Shown here: positions 26,406 through 35,033 of the stretch, piece by piece
Layout: each line of letters begins with the position of its first letter
Position numbering within the stretch: position 1 is the first letter of the stretch
Origin: Lachnospiraceae bacterium
GTDB taxonomy: Bacteria; Bacillota; Clostridia; Lachnospirales; Lachnospiraceae
Direction: 5' to 3'
Assembly (NCBI GenBank): GCA_021202335.1
Contig: JAJQDE010000041.1
Span: 1 to 64,000, forward strand
Length of the DNA stretch: 64,000 bases
Position numbers and translations under genes: made by a program
Notes under the pieces: generated by a model
Databases searched by the model: none
What the model was told of the DNA's origin: nothing
What the model saw: only the letters and a program-made list of their open reading frames with translations

Positions 26406-26890
26406 TATCCAAGCTCTCCCTTCCCGTAAAGCCTTATGACTTCATTGACCATCTTTGACGTGACCCGCTTAAGCTCCAACCGTTCTTCATACGATATGCA
26501 GCCCTTGCCGAGCACGCACGCCATCTCATCCACCATGAGCCGCTCCGCCGTCAGCTCCTTAAGCTTCTTGAAAGCCCTCCTGCTGCCGCCCTGCTTTTGG
26601 GGCTTGTCCGCTGCCGGCGGCTTTATCTCCTCCACCGCTGCCGGGCTGCTGTCTTGCAGTACGACATCTTGCGGCGTCGCAAGCAGCTCCATGATACTCA
26701 CGCCTAACGCATTCGCTATCGACAGGGCATTTACCATTGTCAGGTTTGAATCCGTGCCCCTGCGTTCTATCCTGTCCGTGTACTGCCTGCCAAGCCCCGC
26801 CATCCTGTCAACGTCCGCGCACGTCAGGTTCCTTGCTTTTCTTACCCTTCGGACATTCCCGCCGAAGTCAATCGTTTCAATATCAATCAT
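26405..26890 (-). CDS. XRE-family helix-turn-helix regulator, early operon
   Basis: A 161-residue protein with an N-terminal HTH (VRRVRKARNLTCADVDRMAGLGRQYTDRIERRG) at about residues 10-60, followed by a linker and a helical basic C-terminus. Start is set at MIDIETIDF; the ORF track adds 12 codons. It is the second gene of the leftward early run. It could be a Cro-like or early regulator. Confidence 0.72.
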   Translation of the reverse strand: MIDIETIDFGGNVRRVRKARNLTCADVDRMAGLGRQYTDRIERRGTDSNLTMVNALSIANALGVSIMELLATPQDVVLQDSSPAAVEEIKPPAADKPQKQGGSRRAFKKLKELTAERLMVDEMACVLGKGCISYEERLELKRVTSKMVNEVIRLYGKGELG

Positions 26891-27104
26891 TTTTCGCCCC
26901 CGCAATCTGCCGCTTATAAGTGTCAAGCAGGCCCCTGTAAATGATGTAGTGGTAATTCTTGCAGTTATCCTTCCTTACCGCGTACCCTATCGGGCTCATA
27001 TTCCTCTGCATCATGAGATGCAGCATGTCCGCGCTCATGCCAAGCTCCGCTGCCGCGTCCCTGCATTTCACCCGTTCCATTCCCCTGCTGTCAACTGCTG
27101 CCAT
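26883..27104 (-). CDS. Small HTH DNA-binding protein (excisionase-like)
   Basis: A 73-residue protein, VKCRDAAAELGMSADMLHLMMQRN, with the helix-turn-helix pattern of MerR/excisionase-like phage proteins. AAAGGAGG lies eight bases before the ATG. It overlaps the XRE gene by 8 bp. An excisionase role would fit the size but the gene is far from int, so a regulator is equally possible. Confidence 0.6.
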   Translation of the reverse strand: MAAVDSRGMERVKCRDAAAELGMSADMLHLMMQRNMSPIGYAVRKDNCKNYHYIIYRGLLDTYKRQIAGAKND

Positions 27105-27152
27105 AAGATTGACCTCCTTTTTTCTATTTCCTGCCGGTTTCTTAACTTCTCC

Positions 27153-27182
27153 TTGCCCTGGTGTCCACCCCCGCCATATAAT
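27153..27182 (+). promoter_or_regulatory. Promoter for the plus-strand gene 27222-27545
   Basis: TTGCCC, 18 bases, TATAAT. The transcript would start about 27189 and read the isolated rightward gene. Confidence 0.65.
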
Positions 27183-27221
27183 GAATGTGCTGCCAATCCC
27201 AAACGACAGGAGGTGAACACC

Positions 27222-27545
27222 GTGGACGATTTAACCAAAGACCAAAAATTTTTGATTGTTTCTTTATATAAAATATTTTTATCTCGTCAATCTTCTCTTG
27301 ACGCTCATTCTGCAAACTACTTTGCGGATTCAGATTCTTTAATTCCTTTGCTTGAACTGGATTTTTCCTCTGAATATCTCGCGGATTTGTGTCTTGCTTT
27401 GCTTGAACGAGGTTATATTGATGGTTACAAAAGTGAATGCTCTGTCGATGAATTTAAAATTTCCGACAAGACCATCATATTTATGCAGAACCGATTCAAG
27501 CGTGGGTTGAAAGATGTTCTTGTATTTTTATCTAACTTCATTTAA
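27222..27545 (+). CDS. Isolated plus-strand protein of the early region, winged-helix-like
   Basis: A 107-residue protein starting at GTG with AGGAGGTG six to nine bases upstream: (V)DDLTKDQKFLIVSLYKIFLSR. The layout DLCLALLERGYIDGYKSE, then FKISDKTIIFMQNRFKRG, recalls a winged-helix fold of the YjcQ type. The ORF track merges it with 262 codons antisense to other genes; the promoter and ribosome site show where it truly begins. It runs against the early operon and its TAA shares the bases TTAA with the stop of the converging gene. Confidence 0.72.
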   Translation: MDDLTKDQKFLIVSLYKIFLSRQSSLDAHSANYFADSDSLIPLLELDFSSEYLADLCLALLERGYIDGYKSECSVDEFKISDKTIIFMQNRFKRGLKDVLVFLSNFI

Positions 27546-27886
27546 CCCTCTGAGGGTGTTTCACTTTCTGAAGCATCCTCCTTTTCCCAATATTTACTGT
27601 GTGGAATATTAGGAAATTTCTGCTCGAAGTTTTTTGCAAATTTCACATCCCTTGTGTGCCTGCACCCACCTCCATTTATGTAACAATCAGTTTTCCTGCA
27701 CCCCTCTTTTTGTCCATTACATATGTAAAATACTATGTTTTCCTTGCTCATCTGATTGCGTGCTTTTTCAGCTTCTCTTGACTCTTCCTCGTAACTGATA
27801 TTCAGCTCCATATCGCCATCCTTAAAATTCCTCTCGACCAATCGCCGAAATGCTTCGGCGGCTGATTTATTTTTTAACCTGCTCAT
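27542..27886 (-). CDS. Phage early protein with Cys-rich segment
   Basis: A 114-residue protein starting MSRLKNKSAAEAFRRLVERN, with AAGGAGG upstream. Its C-terminal half has a Cys/His cluster (FYICNGQKEGCRKTDCYINGGGCRHTRD) that could bind zinc. The last residues are acidic. It overlaps the upstream small gene by 20 bp and converges with the 27222-27545 gene at the overlapping stop codons. Function unknown. Confidence 0.65.
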   Translation of the reverse strand: MSRLKNKSAAEAFRRLVERNFKDGDMELNISYEEESREAEKARNQMSKENIVFYICNGQKEGCRKTDCYINGGGCRHTRDVKFAKNFEQKFPNIPHSKYWEKEDASESETPSEG

Positions 27887-28031
27887 TGCTGCGCCTCCTC
27901 CTTTTCGCCGCCTCCTCGTTTTCTTCCCGTATTCTTTCAGCAAGCCCATAAAGCCTGCCTTTCTGAAAATCAGACAGCTTAGGTATTACTTCAATGATTT
28001 CCTGCAATGTTTCTTTTTCTTTTTCTGACAT
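27867..28031 (-). CDS. Small helical phage protein
   Basis: A 54-residue protein, MSEKEKETLQEIIEVIPKLSDFQKGRLYGLAER, a pattern common in small Firmicutes phage proteins encoded next to the lysogeny switch. The start follows AAAGGAAGTGAG. Function unknown. Confidence 0.65.
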   Translation of the reverse strand: MSEKEKETLQEIIEVIPKLSDFQKGRLYGLAERIREENEEAAKRRRRSNEQVKK

Positions 28032-28092
28032 AATTCTCACTTCCTTTCTGTTTAACAAGCTAATGTTTTATGGTCTTTTAATACCAGCATGG

Positions 28093-28254
28093 CTATTTTT
28101 TTTGACAACGTGGACATGGTACAGGGACAAGCCTTTTTTCTTCAAATTGATGGCCAAAGCCCACTAAAAAGTGAAAATTGCAATCAGGGCATTTAGTGAC
28201 AACGCTCGCCCCGTCCATCCAAAAATATTTTTTGCATTTCTCCCTTTTAGTCAT
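28093..28254 (-). CDS. Small zinc-ribbon protein, first gene of the early operon
   Basis: A 53-residue frame too short for the ORF track: MTKREKCKKYFWMDGASVVTKCPDCNF, ending VPCPRCQKK. Two CxxC pairs (CPDC and CPRC) form a likely zinc ribbon. The ribosome site is weak. It lies about 65 bp downstream of the consensus leftward promoter at 28327-28355. Confidence 0.55.
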   Translation of the reverse strand: MTKREKCKKYFWMDGASVVTKCPDCNFHFLVGFGHQFEEKRLVPVPCPRCQKK

Positions 28255-28326
28255 ATCTGCATCTCATATTCTTTGTATTGACCGATTGTACCGTTTCAGT
28301 CGTTGTTGTTTTGTGTCTCTACTGCC

Positions 28327-28355
28327 ATTATATGTAACTAAATAACACTTGTCAA
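28327..28355 (-). promoter_or_regulatory. Leftward early promoter, consensus sequence
   Basis: On the minus strand TTGACA, 17 bases, TATAAT: a perfect sigma-A promoter. It would drive the leftward early genes and is the probable target of the XRE repressor encoded divergently. Confidence 0.82.
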
Positions 28356-28385
28356 GCTCTTTTTTGTGTTTTTGTTGCATTTTTA

Positions 28386-28414
28386 TTGACGTGACAAAAA
28401 AAGCCGTTTATAAT
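28386..28414 (+). promoter_or_regulatory. Rightward promoter of the toxin-antitoxin-repressor operon
   Basis: TTGACG, 17 bases, TATAAT, followed by AGGAAGGGAGG before the toxin gene. Its -35 lies only about 30 bp from the -35 of the divergent leftward promoter, the usual layout of a lysis-lysogeny switch. Confidence 0.8.
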
Positions 28415-28441
28415 GGGCTTTAGGAAGGGAGGCAGGGCACT

Positions 28442-28672
28442 GTGATACAATATTCCAAGCAAGCAATTAAATTTCTAAAAAAACAGGATATGCCAACAAA
28501 AAAACGAATTGTGACAGCTATCAACAATCTTCCGTCCGGCGATGTGCGGAAATTGCCGGGAACTGACGGCTACCGCTTGAGAGTTGGTGATTTCCGTGTT
28601 ATATTCAATGCAAACGGAAACATCCTTTGGATTGAGAAAATAGATAACAGAGGACAGGTTTATAAAAGATAG
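28442..28672 (+). CDS. RelE/ParE-family toxin
   Basis: A 76-residue protein starting at GTG with GGGAGG upstream. IQYSKQAIKFLKKQD at the start and LRVGDFRVIFNANGNILWIEKIDNRGQVYKR at the end match small RelE-type mRNA interferases, including the late Arg/Lys-rich end. The toxin gene comes before the antitoxin gene, the reverse of classic relBE. It is the first gene of the lysogenic operon. Confidence 0.85.
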   Translation: MIQYSKQAIKFLKKQDMPTKKRIVTAINNLPSGDVRKLPGTDGYRLRVGDFRVIFNANGNILWIEKIDNRGQVYKR

Positions 28673-28681
28673 GAGGCAATT

Positions 28682-28912
28682 ATGACAGCTGTTAAAGAAA
28701 GGATTTATGGCGCAGTATCCGTAATGAGTGACACAGACGCGGAAACTGTTTGGGGATTAATTATGGATAACTTTCCCAAGCGTTCATGGGAGGACATTCC
28801 TGAAGCTATGCCAGATGAATGGGATGTGAAAATGCTTGACAGCATTAAAAACGATCCGGATTGCCGTACATTCATATCCGCCGAGGACGCAATGAAAGAG
28901 CTTGGACTATAA
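28682..28912 (+). CDS. Antitoxin partner of the RelE-like toxin
   Basis: A 76-residue acidic protein, nine bases after the toxin gene. N-terminal helices (VMSDTDAETVWGLIMDNF) and the C-terminal end ISAEDAMKELGL fit antitoxins that accompany RelE toxins in Clostridia. Identification is mainly by size, charge and pairing. Confidence 0.75.
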   Translation: MTAVKERIYGAVSVMSDTDAETVWGLIMDNFPKRSWEDIPEAMPDEWDVKMLDSIKNDPDCRTFISAEDAMKELGL

Positions 28913-29002
28913 GACCGTAAAAGCCATTTATAAAGGGGCGTTGATTGTGTTATGTATGAAATGCGGCGGCATGAATGGATTTTAGGAAGGGAGGCATACG
29001 AC

Positions 29003-29383
29003 ATGGGCGCAAGAATAAAGGAGCTGCGCAAGAGTCTGGGCTTGACGCAGCAGGAATTTGCCGACAGGCTAAAAATAAAACGCGGCACCGTTGCACAATG
29101 GGAAATAGAACGCAACGAACCGATAGATGCGGTTGTGAACCTCATCTGCCGCGAGTTCCACGTAAACGAGGCGTGGCTGCGTGGCGGAACAGGGGAAATG
29201 TTCATAGAGCAGACAAGGGATGAAGAAATTGCTGCGTTTATCGGAAAGGTGCAGGAAAACCCTGACGATACTTTCAAGAAGCAGCTTATTTCAGTATTAG
29301 CGCATCTGACGGAAGATCAATGGGTGTTCCTGGAACAGAAAGCCAAGGAATTAGTTGGTGAGAATGAAAAGGCAAACCAATAG
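29003..29383 (+). CDS. XRE-family phage repressor (CI-like)
   Basis: A 126-residue protein with an N-terminal HTH: MGARIKELRKSLGLTQQEFADRLKIKRGTVAQWE. The next segment (FHVNEAWLRGGTGEMF) is typical of small Clostridial phage repressors. The C-terminus is helical and has no RecA-cleavable peptidase domain. Start is at MGARIK after GGGAGG; the ORF track begins 17 codons earlier. It is cotranscribed with the toxin-antitoxin pair from 28386-28414 and is the likely keeper of lysogeny. Confidence 0.82.
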   Translation: MGARIKELRKSLGLTQQEFADRLKIKRGTVAQWEIERNEPIDAVVNLICREFHVNEAWLRGGTGEMFIEQTRDEEIAAFIGKVQENPDDTFKKQLISVLAHLTEDQWVFLEQKAKELVGENEKANQ

Positions 29384-29414
29384 CTCGGGCAAACCAATAG
29401 CTCCAATTTAACTA

Positions 29415-29530
29415 TTGATTTTTCCGTGGATGTGTGGTATAGTCATTATTGACAAGAATCGAGTATGTATTGGCATTCTACGTAGCCAAAATGAAAACCC
29501 ACGGAAGTCGCTTTCCGTGGGTTTTCTTGC
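29415..29530 (+). ncRNA. Candidate small RNA with own promoter and terminator
   Basis: TTGATT, 17 bases, TATAGT (29415-29443) is followed about 50 bases later by a perfect 14-bp terminator stem (29493-29506 with 29513-29526) and a T-run. No ORF fits between them. The transcript of about 80 nt would also hold a TTGGC...GCCAA hairpin around TTCTACG. Function unknown. Confidence 0.5.
29493..29530 (+). terminator. Strong terminator after the repressor gene
   Basis: GAAAACCCACGGAA, loop GTCGCT, TTCCGTGGGTTTTC: 14 perfect pairs, with the T-run inside the distal arm. It closes the candidate small RNA and could also end the repressor operon. Confidence 0.85.
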
Positions 29531-29763
29531 TATTTACGGCTAGCCACACCGAGGATAGTCACCGCCCTAATGCCGGTCTATCCATTTGCAAACACAGCTT
29601 GCATTTATGCCTGCCATGACCGACAGTGTAAAATCGAATGTAGCATAACATTCTGCGTACCCCCCCTTCCTGTTACCAGTATAGGGGAGGTAACGACAAT
29701 ATTTTGCACATTCAGGCATACACTGTCAAACATATTCTTTATATCAAAAAGGACTAAGCGTTT

Positions 29764-29865
29764 TCAGCTCAGTCCGAGGATTGCCTTGACATAGCAGCAG
29801 ATGAGGCGTAAGCGTCTGTCATCTGCTCTGTCAAGCATTTCAATAATAATAGTTTTATAAACCAT
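29764..29865 (-). CDS. 33-residue conserved small protein
   Basis: Too short for the ORF track: MVYKTIIIEMLDRADDRRLRL, ending YVKAILGLS, preceded by GGGAG. The pattern LDRADDRRLRLI..YVKAILG recalls very small proteins found near regulators in Clostridial phages and conjugative elements. The DNA is also strongly self-complementary (AGCAGATGA and TCATCTGCT; CTTGACA and TGTCAAG), so an RNA structure overlaps the gene. Confidence 0.55.
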   Translation of the reverse strand: MVYKTIIIEMLDRADDRRLRLICCYVKAILGLS

Positions 29866-30266
29866 CTGTCCACTCCCATTCCTACTCCCTGTATTCACAT
29901 TAGCACACGGCGCACTCCAAAATCTACCCCGCTTTTTTCATATCTTTGTTTTCAGACGGATTTCGGCAGATATTGACAAAATAATTACCGTCATTCTTTT
30001 AGAGTTTACTGCATGTTGCGGTTTACATAAACAAAAGAAGCCCGACTTTAAAGCATTTCTAAGCTGCAGATTGTTGCTAATGCTCTTGACGAACAGCTGG
30101 CGCGCCCACTGCCATAAGCGGCTCTTTTTGCCTTTTTACCACATTCAATATGATGATAATACTCTTGATAGCAAATAAAAGGTTTCACGCCAAATAAATG
30201 CATAAGGGCAGATTTCTCTGCCCTTTAATCACTGCATATTCTTTTTACTCAATAATGGCATTTTAA
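29866..30266. other. Intergenic stretch, little recognised
   Basis: No ORF with a ribosome site on either strand. The only clear signal is the hairpin at 30204-30226. The rest is AT-rich with no repeat or promoter I can defend. Confidence 0.5.
30204..30226. terminator. Terminator downstream of the Ltp-type gene
   Basis: AAGGGCAGA-TTTC-TCTGCCCTT, nine pairs. It lies 40 bp after the stop of the leftward Ltp gene. The U-run in the leftward direction is weak. Confidence 0.55.
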
Positions 30267-31043
30267 TCAATCATCGAGATGGTCTATGGCGTACTGTGCT
30301 TCATCCTCAGTGAATTGTTCCCCATATTCAGATATGAGTTGGTCATAAATTGCCGAAGGAGACATTGCCATGTCATCCTGATAGGCCTTTGCTTTCTGCA
30401 AAGCATTATAATTATAATCTGCTTCAAGGTTGTCAACGGCGTACTGTGCTTCATCCTCAGTGAATTGTTCCCCATATTCAGACACCAGTTGATTGTAAAT
30501 TCCTTGTTTTGACATATACATGCTTTCGCTATACGATTCTGCCTTTTTGAGGGCGTTCCCGTAATAATCTGCCTCAAGGTTTTCTATCGCATATTGAGCG
30601 GCTTCTTCTGTAAATTTTTCTCCGTACTCCGATGTTCATTGGGCGTAGATTGCTTGTTTTGACATATACATTGTGTCACTATAACTTTTTGCCTTTTTCA
30701 GTGCAGATTTATATTCCGTTGGAATATCTTCGTCCTCAGATGTCCCATCTTCATCATTCGCTTCAGTTTCAGTACTTTCAGTCTGCTCTTCCACATCCGT
30801 TGTGCTTGCCGGGCTTTTTGTAACTGCGCTTTCGTAAGAACTGCTGTTTGTGCTGCTACTGCTTGAATCGCTATCACCGCCACCGGCAATAGCCGCTATG
30901 ACTATTAGGACAACAATGACAATAACGATCCATTTGACTTTACCGCCCTGTTTTTTCTTGCAATTTGGACAAATCTTTGCTTTCTTAGCTATCTCCGTCT
31001 GACAGTATTTGCAAACTTTTGTTTTTTGGATTTCTTCTGACAT
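30267..31043 (-). pseudogene. Zinc-ribbon/Ltp-domain membrane protein with in-frame TGA; superinfection-exclusion type
   Basis: One frame of 259 codons with TGA at 30636-30638. Parts in order: zinc ribbon CKYCQTEIAKKAKICPNC (residues 11-28), a membrane segment (about 38-54), a Ser/Glu-rich linker, then three Ltp repeats of about 48 residues (ALKKAKSYSDTMYMSKQAIY..., EYGEQFTEDEAQYAV). The stop lies in repeat 1 at the place of Leu in repeats 2 and 3 (YNQL, YDQL), so TTA to TGA is one change. Ltp of phage TP-J34 blocks DNA injection by other phages, so this gene may once have given immunity. Start follows GAGGAGGGG. Truncation would leave 135 residues with no full Ltp unit. Confidence 0.82.
30288..30482. 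repeat. 45-bp exact direct repeat within the Ltp units
   Basis: Copies at 30288-30332 and 30438-30482 are identical over 45 bases and are 150 bp apart, one Ltp unit. This shows recent duplication or gene conversion between repeats 2 and 3. Confidence 0.85.
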
Positions 31044-31223
31044 TTCAACCCCTCCTCATATGTTTTCCTGATTATATCAGATTAACATCACTGTAATATT
31101 TTGTCAACAAAAACATATAACCAACATACTTACCATAACCGACATTATTATAAACGTAAAAAATATTTTTCTATTTCTATTTCCAAGAAAAATATTGCTT
31201 TTTTGCCCCTCTCATGGTATTAA

Positions 31224-31427
31224 TATGGGCAGGACTGCGCCGCAGTCATAGAGATATACCTTAAATTCCACGAGGACGAACGCAAGAAGCTCAACTCCCT
31301 TTTGGCGGAATACTATAAGCTTGATGAAATTGACCGCGCCGAAGTGCGCGGAAGGATTATGCAGTTCATCGAAAGTATGTTGAACAGTGATAAATATTCA
31401 GCGCAAGAAGAATTAAAACACGCATAG
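31224..31427 (+). pseudogene. C-terminal remnant of an XRE-type regulator
   Basis: An open frame with no ATG at its start reads IEIYLKFHEDERKKLNSLL, then YYKLDEIDRAEVRGRIMQF and ends SAQEELKHA with TAG. This ending is common in Lachnospiraceae XRE regulators. The N-terminal HTH is missing, so it appears to be a truncated gene. A short product from TTG at 31302 (41 residues) is possible. It lies just upstream of the DinD gene. Confidence 0.5.
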
Positions 31428-31479
31428 GAAACGTAATCTATGCGAATTTCCAATAAAAGACAACAGGAAGGAGAAGTAT

Positions 31480-32322
31480 ATGACAGAGGACGAGAAAACA
31501 AACTACACCGAAACATTGTTTGAATCAATTAAGCACATTAACGAATACGGGCAGGAATTTTGGTATGCAAGGGAATTACAGGAGACTCTTGAATACAAAC
31601 GTTGGGATAAATTTTTGAATGTTATCGAAAAAGCGAAAGCGGCTTGCAATGCCAGTAAAAACCCCGTTGACGACCATTTTTCCCACGTGGGAAAAATGGT
31701 GAACATCGGTTCTGACGCTGTGCGTGAAACAGAGGATTACGAGCTATCCCGCTATGCCTGCTACCTGATTGTGCAGAACGGTGATTCGCGCAAGGAGGTT
31801 ATTGCACTCGGACAGACTTATTTTGCAGTCAAGACGCGCCAGCAGGAGCTGATTGAAAATTTTGACGCATTGGGCGAGGACAAGAAGCGCCTTGCTATCC
31901 GCAACGAAATGAAGCTGCACAATAAATCGCTCGCAGAAGCCGCGAACATGGCAGGTGTTACCGAACGCATTGATTATGCTATTTTTCAGAACAGCGGATA
32001 TAAGGGGTTATACGGCGGACTTGACAGGCAGGGTATACATGACAAGAAAAAGCTCAAGAAAAGCCAAGACATACTTGATTACATGGGAAGCACAGAGCTT
32101 GCCGCCAACCTCTTCCGCGCCACACAGACCGACGAAAAGCTCCGAAATGAGCATATCGTCGGAAAAGAGAATGCCAACAGGACACACTATGAAGTCGGAA
32201 AAAAGGTCAGACAGACCATTGCGGAATTGGGCGGCACAATGCCTGAGAATCTGCCTACCCCTGAAAAAAGCATAAAGCAGATTGAACGCGAGCAGAAACA
32301 GATAGAAAAGCAAGAGAAATAG
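31480..32322 (+). CDS. dinD: DinD-family DNA damage-inducible protein D
   Basis: A 280-residue protein with the family pattern FWYARELQETLEYKRWDKFLNVIEKA, then YELSRYACYLIVQNGDSRKEVIALGQTYFAVKTR and later AANLFRATQTDEKL. DinD of E. coli inhibits RecA-mediated strand exchange; relatives are frequent in phages and mobile elements. AAGGAG precedes the ATG. A 26-bp perfect palindrome lies inside the coding region. It is between the Ltp gene and int, a common place for lysogenic conversion genes. Confidence 0.88.
   Translation: MTEDEKTNYTETLFESIKHINEYGQEFWYARELQETLEYKRWDKFLNVIEKAKAACNASKNPVDDHFSHVGKMVNIGSDAVRETEDYELSRYACYLIVQNGDSRKEVIALGQTYFAVKTRQQELIENFDALGEDKKRLAIRNEMKLHNKSLAEAANMAGVTERIDYAIFQNSGYKGLYGGLDRQGIHDKKKLKKSQDILDYMGSTELAANLFRATQTDEKLRNEHIVGKENANRTHYEVGKKVRQTIAELGGTMPENLPTPEKSIKQIEREQKQIEKQEK
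31674..31699. repeat. 26-bp perfect palindrome in dinD
   Basis: CCATTTTTCCCAC followed directly by its reverse complement GTGGGAAAAATGG, with no spacer. It encodes part of HFSHVGKMV. Confidence 0.9.
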
Positions 32323-32411
32323 CTCATGCGTGTATTCCATTTTATTTTTTCCAAACCGCATGAGCTGTCAAACAAGGCTGAATTACACGTTATTGAAAGG
32401 ACGGTGACTCT

Positions 32412-33524
32412 ATGAAGATGCCGAACGGATACGGGGGCATTGTGAAGCTCCCGGGGAAGCGCAGGAAGCCGTGGGCTGTGCGCGTTTCATATGTTGAGAG
32501 CGGGGCGGACGGTACGCCTAAGCGCAAACGCAAATACATTGCGTACTTTGCTAAGCAAGAAAGCGCCCTCGCCTACCTCGCCGAATACAACAACGGCGCA
32601 GTTGTCCCCGAACACCAAAAATACGCGCAGACACCCACCTTCGCCGAACTATACGAGCAATGGAAAAAATACAAGAACAGCCTGAAAAACAAGCCCGGCG
32701 ATGCCGCATGGAAAAATTACGGCATTGCCTTCAATTTCTATGCTCCCCTGCACCAAAAGAAAGTCGTTTCCATAAAGGCGCGCGACCTGCAGGAATGCAT
32801 AACGGCGCAGAGCGGCAAGTCACGCTCCACCGTCGGCAATATGCGGGCAATAATTCGCGGCATGTGGGGCTATGCCGTAGCAAATGAAATAGCCGAGAAC
32901 GACATAACGCAGCACCTCGTCTTTGAGTTCACCCAATCAGGCGTGCCGATGCACACGCGCTTTACCGATGCTGAGGTTGCGCAGCTATGGGACGCTCTGT
33001 GGACCATAAATAACGTTGACATAATCCTCATCTACATCTACACGGGACTGCGCCCCACCGAGTTGCTTGAAATAAAGTCCTCTGACGTGCATCTTCCCGA
33101 GCGTTACATGACAGGAGGCATAAAAACCGAGGCAGGCAGGAACAGAATAGTTCCAATACATGAAGCAATCGTCCCCCTCATCGAGTACCGCCTCGCGCAG
33201 AACCGCCCTTACCTCATCACTAATAAATACGGCAACCGGTACACACGGGCAGTCTACACTGCCAGCAACTGGACGACAGTAATGCAGCGCATGAAAATGA
33301 GTCCCGCGCCGCACGACTGCCGTTATACATTCGCCGCCCTCGCCGATAAAGCCGGCATGAACGAAACATGCCGCAAGATAATCATGGGGCATTCGCTGGG
33401 TAACGCTAAGGGCAGCGCCTTCAAGACCGGGCAGACCGACGACATCACGCAGGGCGTGTACACCGAAAAGACAATCCCTGAGCTTGTGGCGGAGATGAAT
33501 AAAATTCCCGTTATCACCACCTGA
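32412..33524 (+). CDS. int: Phage integrase, tyrosine recombinase
   Basis: A 370-residue recombinase that inserts and excises the phage at the gdhA end. It has an N-terminal AP2-like arm-binding domain (about 1-65), a SAM-like core-binding domain (about 75-165) and the catalytic domain with Arg214 (YTGLRPTEL), Lys238 (GGIKTEAGRNR), His301 and Arg304 (HDCRYTF), His327 (GHSLG) and Tyr350 (GVYTEK). The spacing from His327 to Tyr350 is longer than in XerC/D by about ten residues. AAAGGA precedes the ATG. It ends 154 bp before attR, with arm-type repeats in between. Confidence 0.95.
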   Translation: MKMPNGYGGIVKLPGKRRKPWAVRVSYVESGADGTPKRKRKYIAYFAKQESALAYLAEYNNGAVVPEHQKYAQTPTFAELYEQWKKYKNSLKNKPGDAAWKNYGIAFNFYAPLHQKKVVSIKARDLQECITAQSGKSRSTVGNMRAIIRGMWGYAVANEIAENDITQHLVFEFTQSGVPMHTRFTDAEVAQLWDALWTINNVDIILIYIYTGLRPTELLEIKSSDVHLPERYMTGGIKTEAGRNRIVPIHEAIVPLIEYRLAQNRPYLITNKYGNRYTRAVYTASNWTTVMQRMKMSPAPHDCRYTFAALADKAGMNETCRKIIMGHSLGNAKGSAFKTGQTDDITQGVYTEKTIPELVAEMNKIPVITT

Positions 33525-33538
33525 AAACGGGAAAATCT

Positions 33539-33582
33539 TTGTAACCCACTTGTAACCCATTTGTATACCACGTGTAACCAAC
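33539..33582. repeat. Four tandem 11-bp repeats, integrase arm-type sites
   Basis: TTGTAACCCAC, TTGTAACCCAT, TTGTATACCAC and GTGTAACCAAC follow one another with no gaps, just after int and before attR. One turn of DNA per unit would place all sites on one face. A near copy lies beside attL at 139-149. Confidence 0.75.
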
Positions 33583-33634
33583 CGCCCAAAATTTCCCCCT
33601 GTTATTTCCTTTTTTCTGAAAATTCTCGCAATAG

Positions 33635-33670
33635 AAAAGCCCCGAAACACAATGGTTTCAGGGCTTTTAT
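33635..33670. terminator. Phage-borne bidirectional terminator next to attR
   Basis: AAAAGCCC-C-GAAAC, loop ACAATG, GTTTC-A-GGGCTTTT. It can end int transcription rightward. Leftward it lies directly after the restored gdhA stop codon, replacing the host terminator left beyond attL. Confidence 0.85.
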
Positions 33671-33677
33671 TATTTTT

Positions 33678-35033
<1,356 letters not shown>

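Noticed and set aside
26436-27221. First 262 codons of the 369-residue plus-strand ORF
   Set aside because: They are antisense to two HTH genes. The real gene starts at GTG 27222 behind a promoter and AGGAGG.
29570-29794. 74-residue plus-strand ORF and an opposing 42-residue frame (29605-29733)
   Set aside because: Both strands are open and neither has a convincing ribosome site. The region is better explained as structured or repetitive intergenic DNA.
30288-30482. 45-bp repeats as phage attachment or insertion footprints
   Set aside because: They are in frame, one Ltp unit apart, and code for the same peptide, so they reflect domain duplication.
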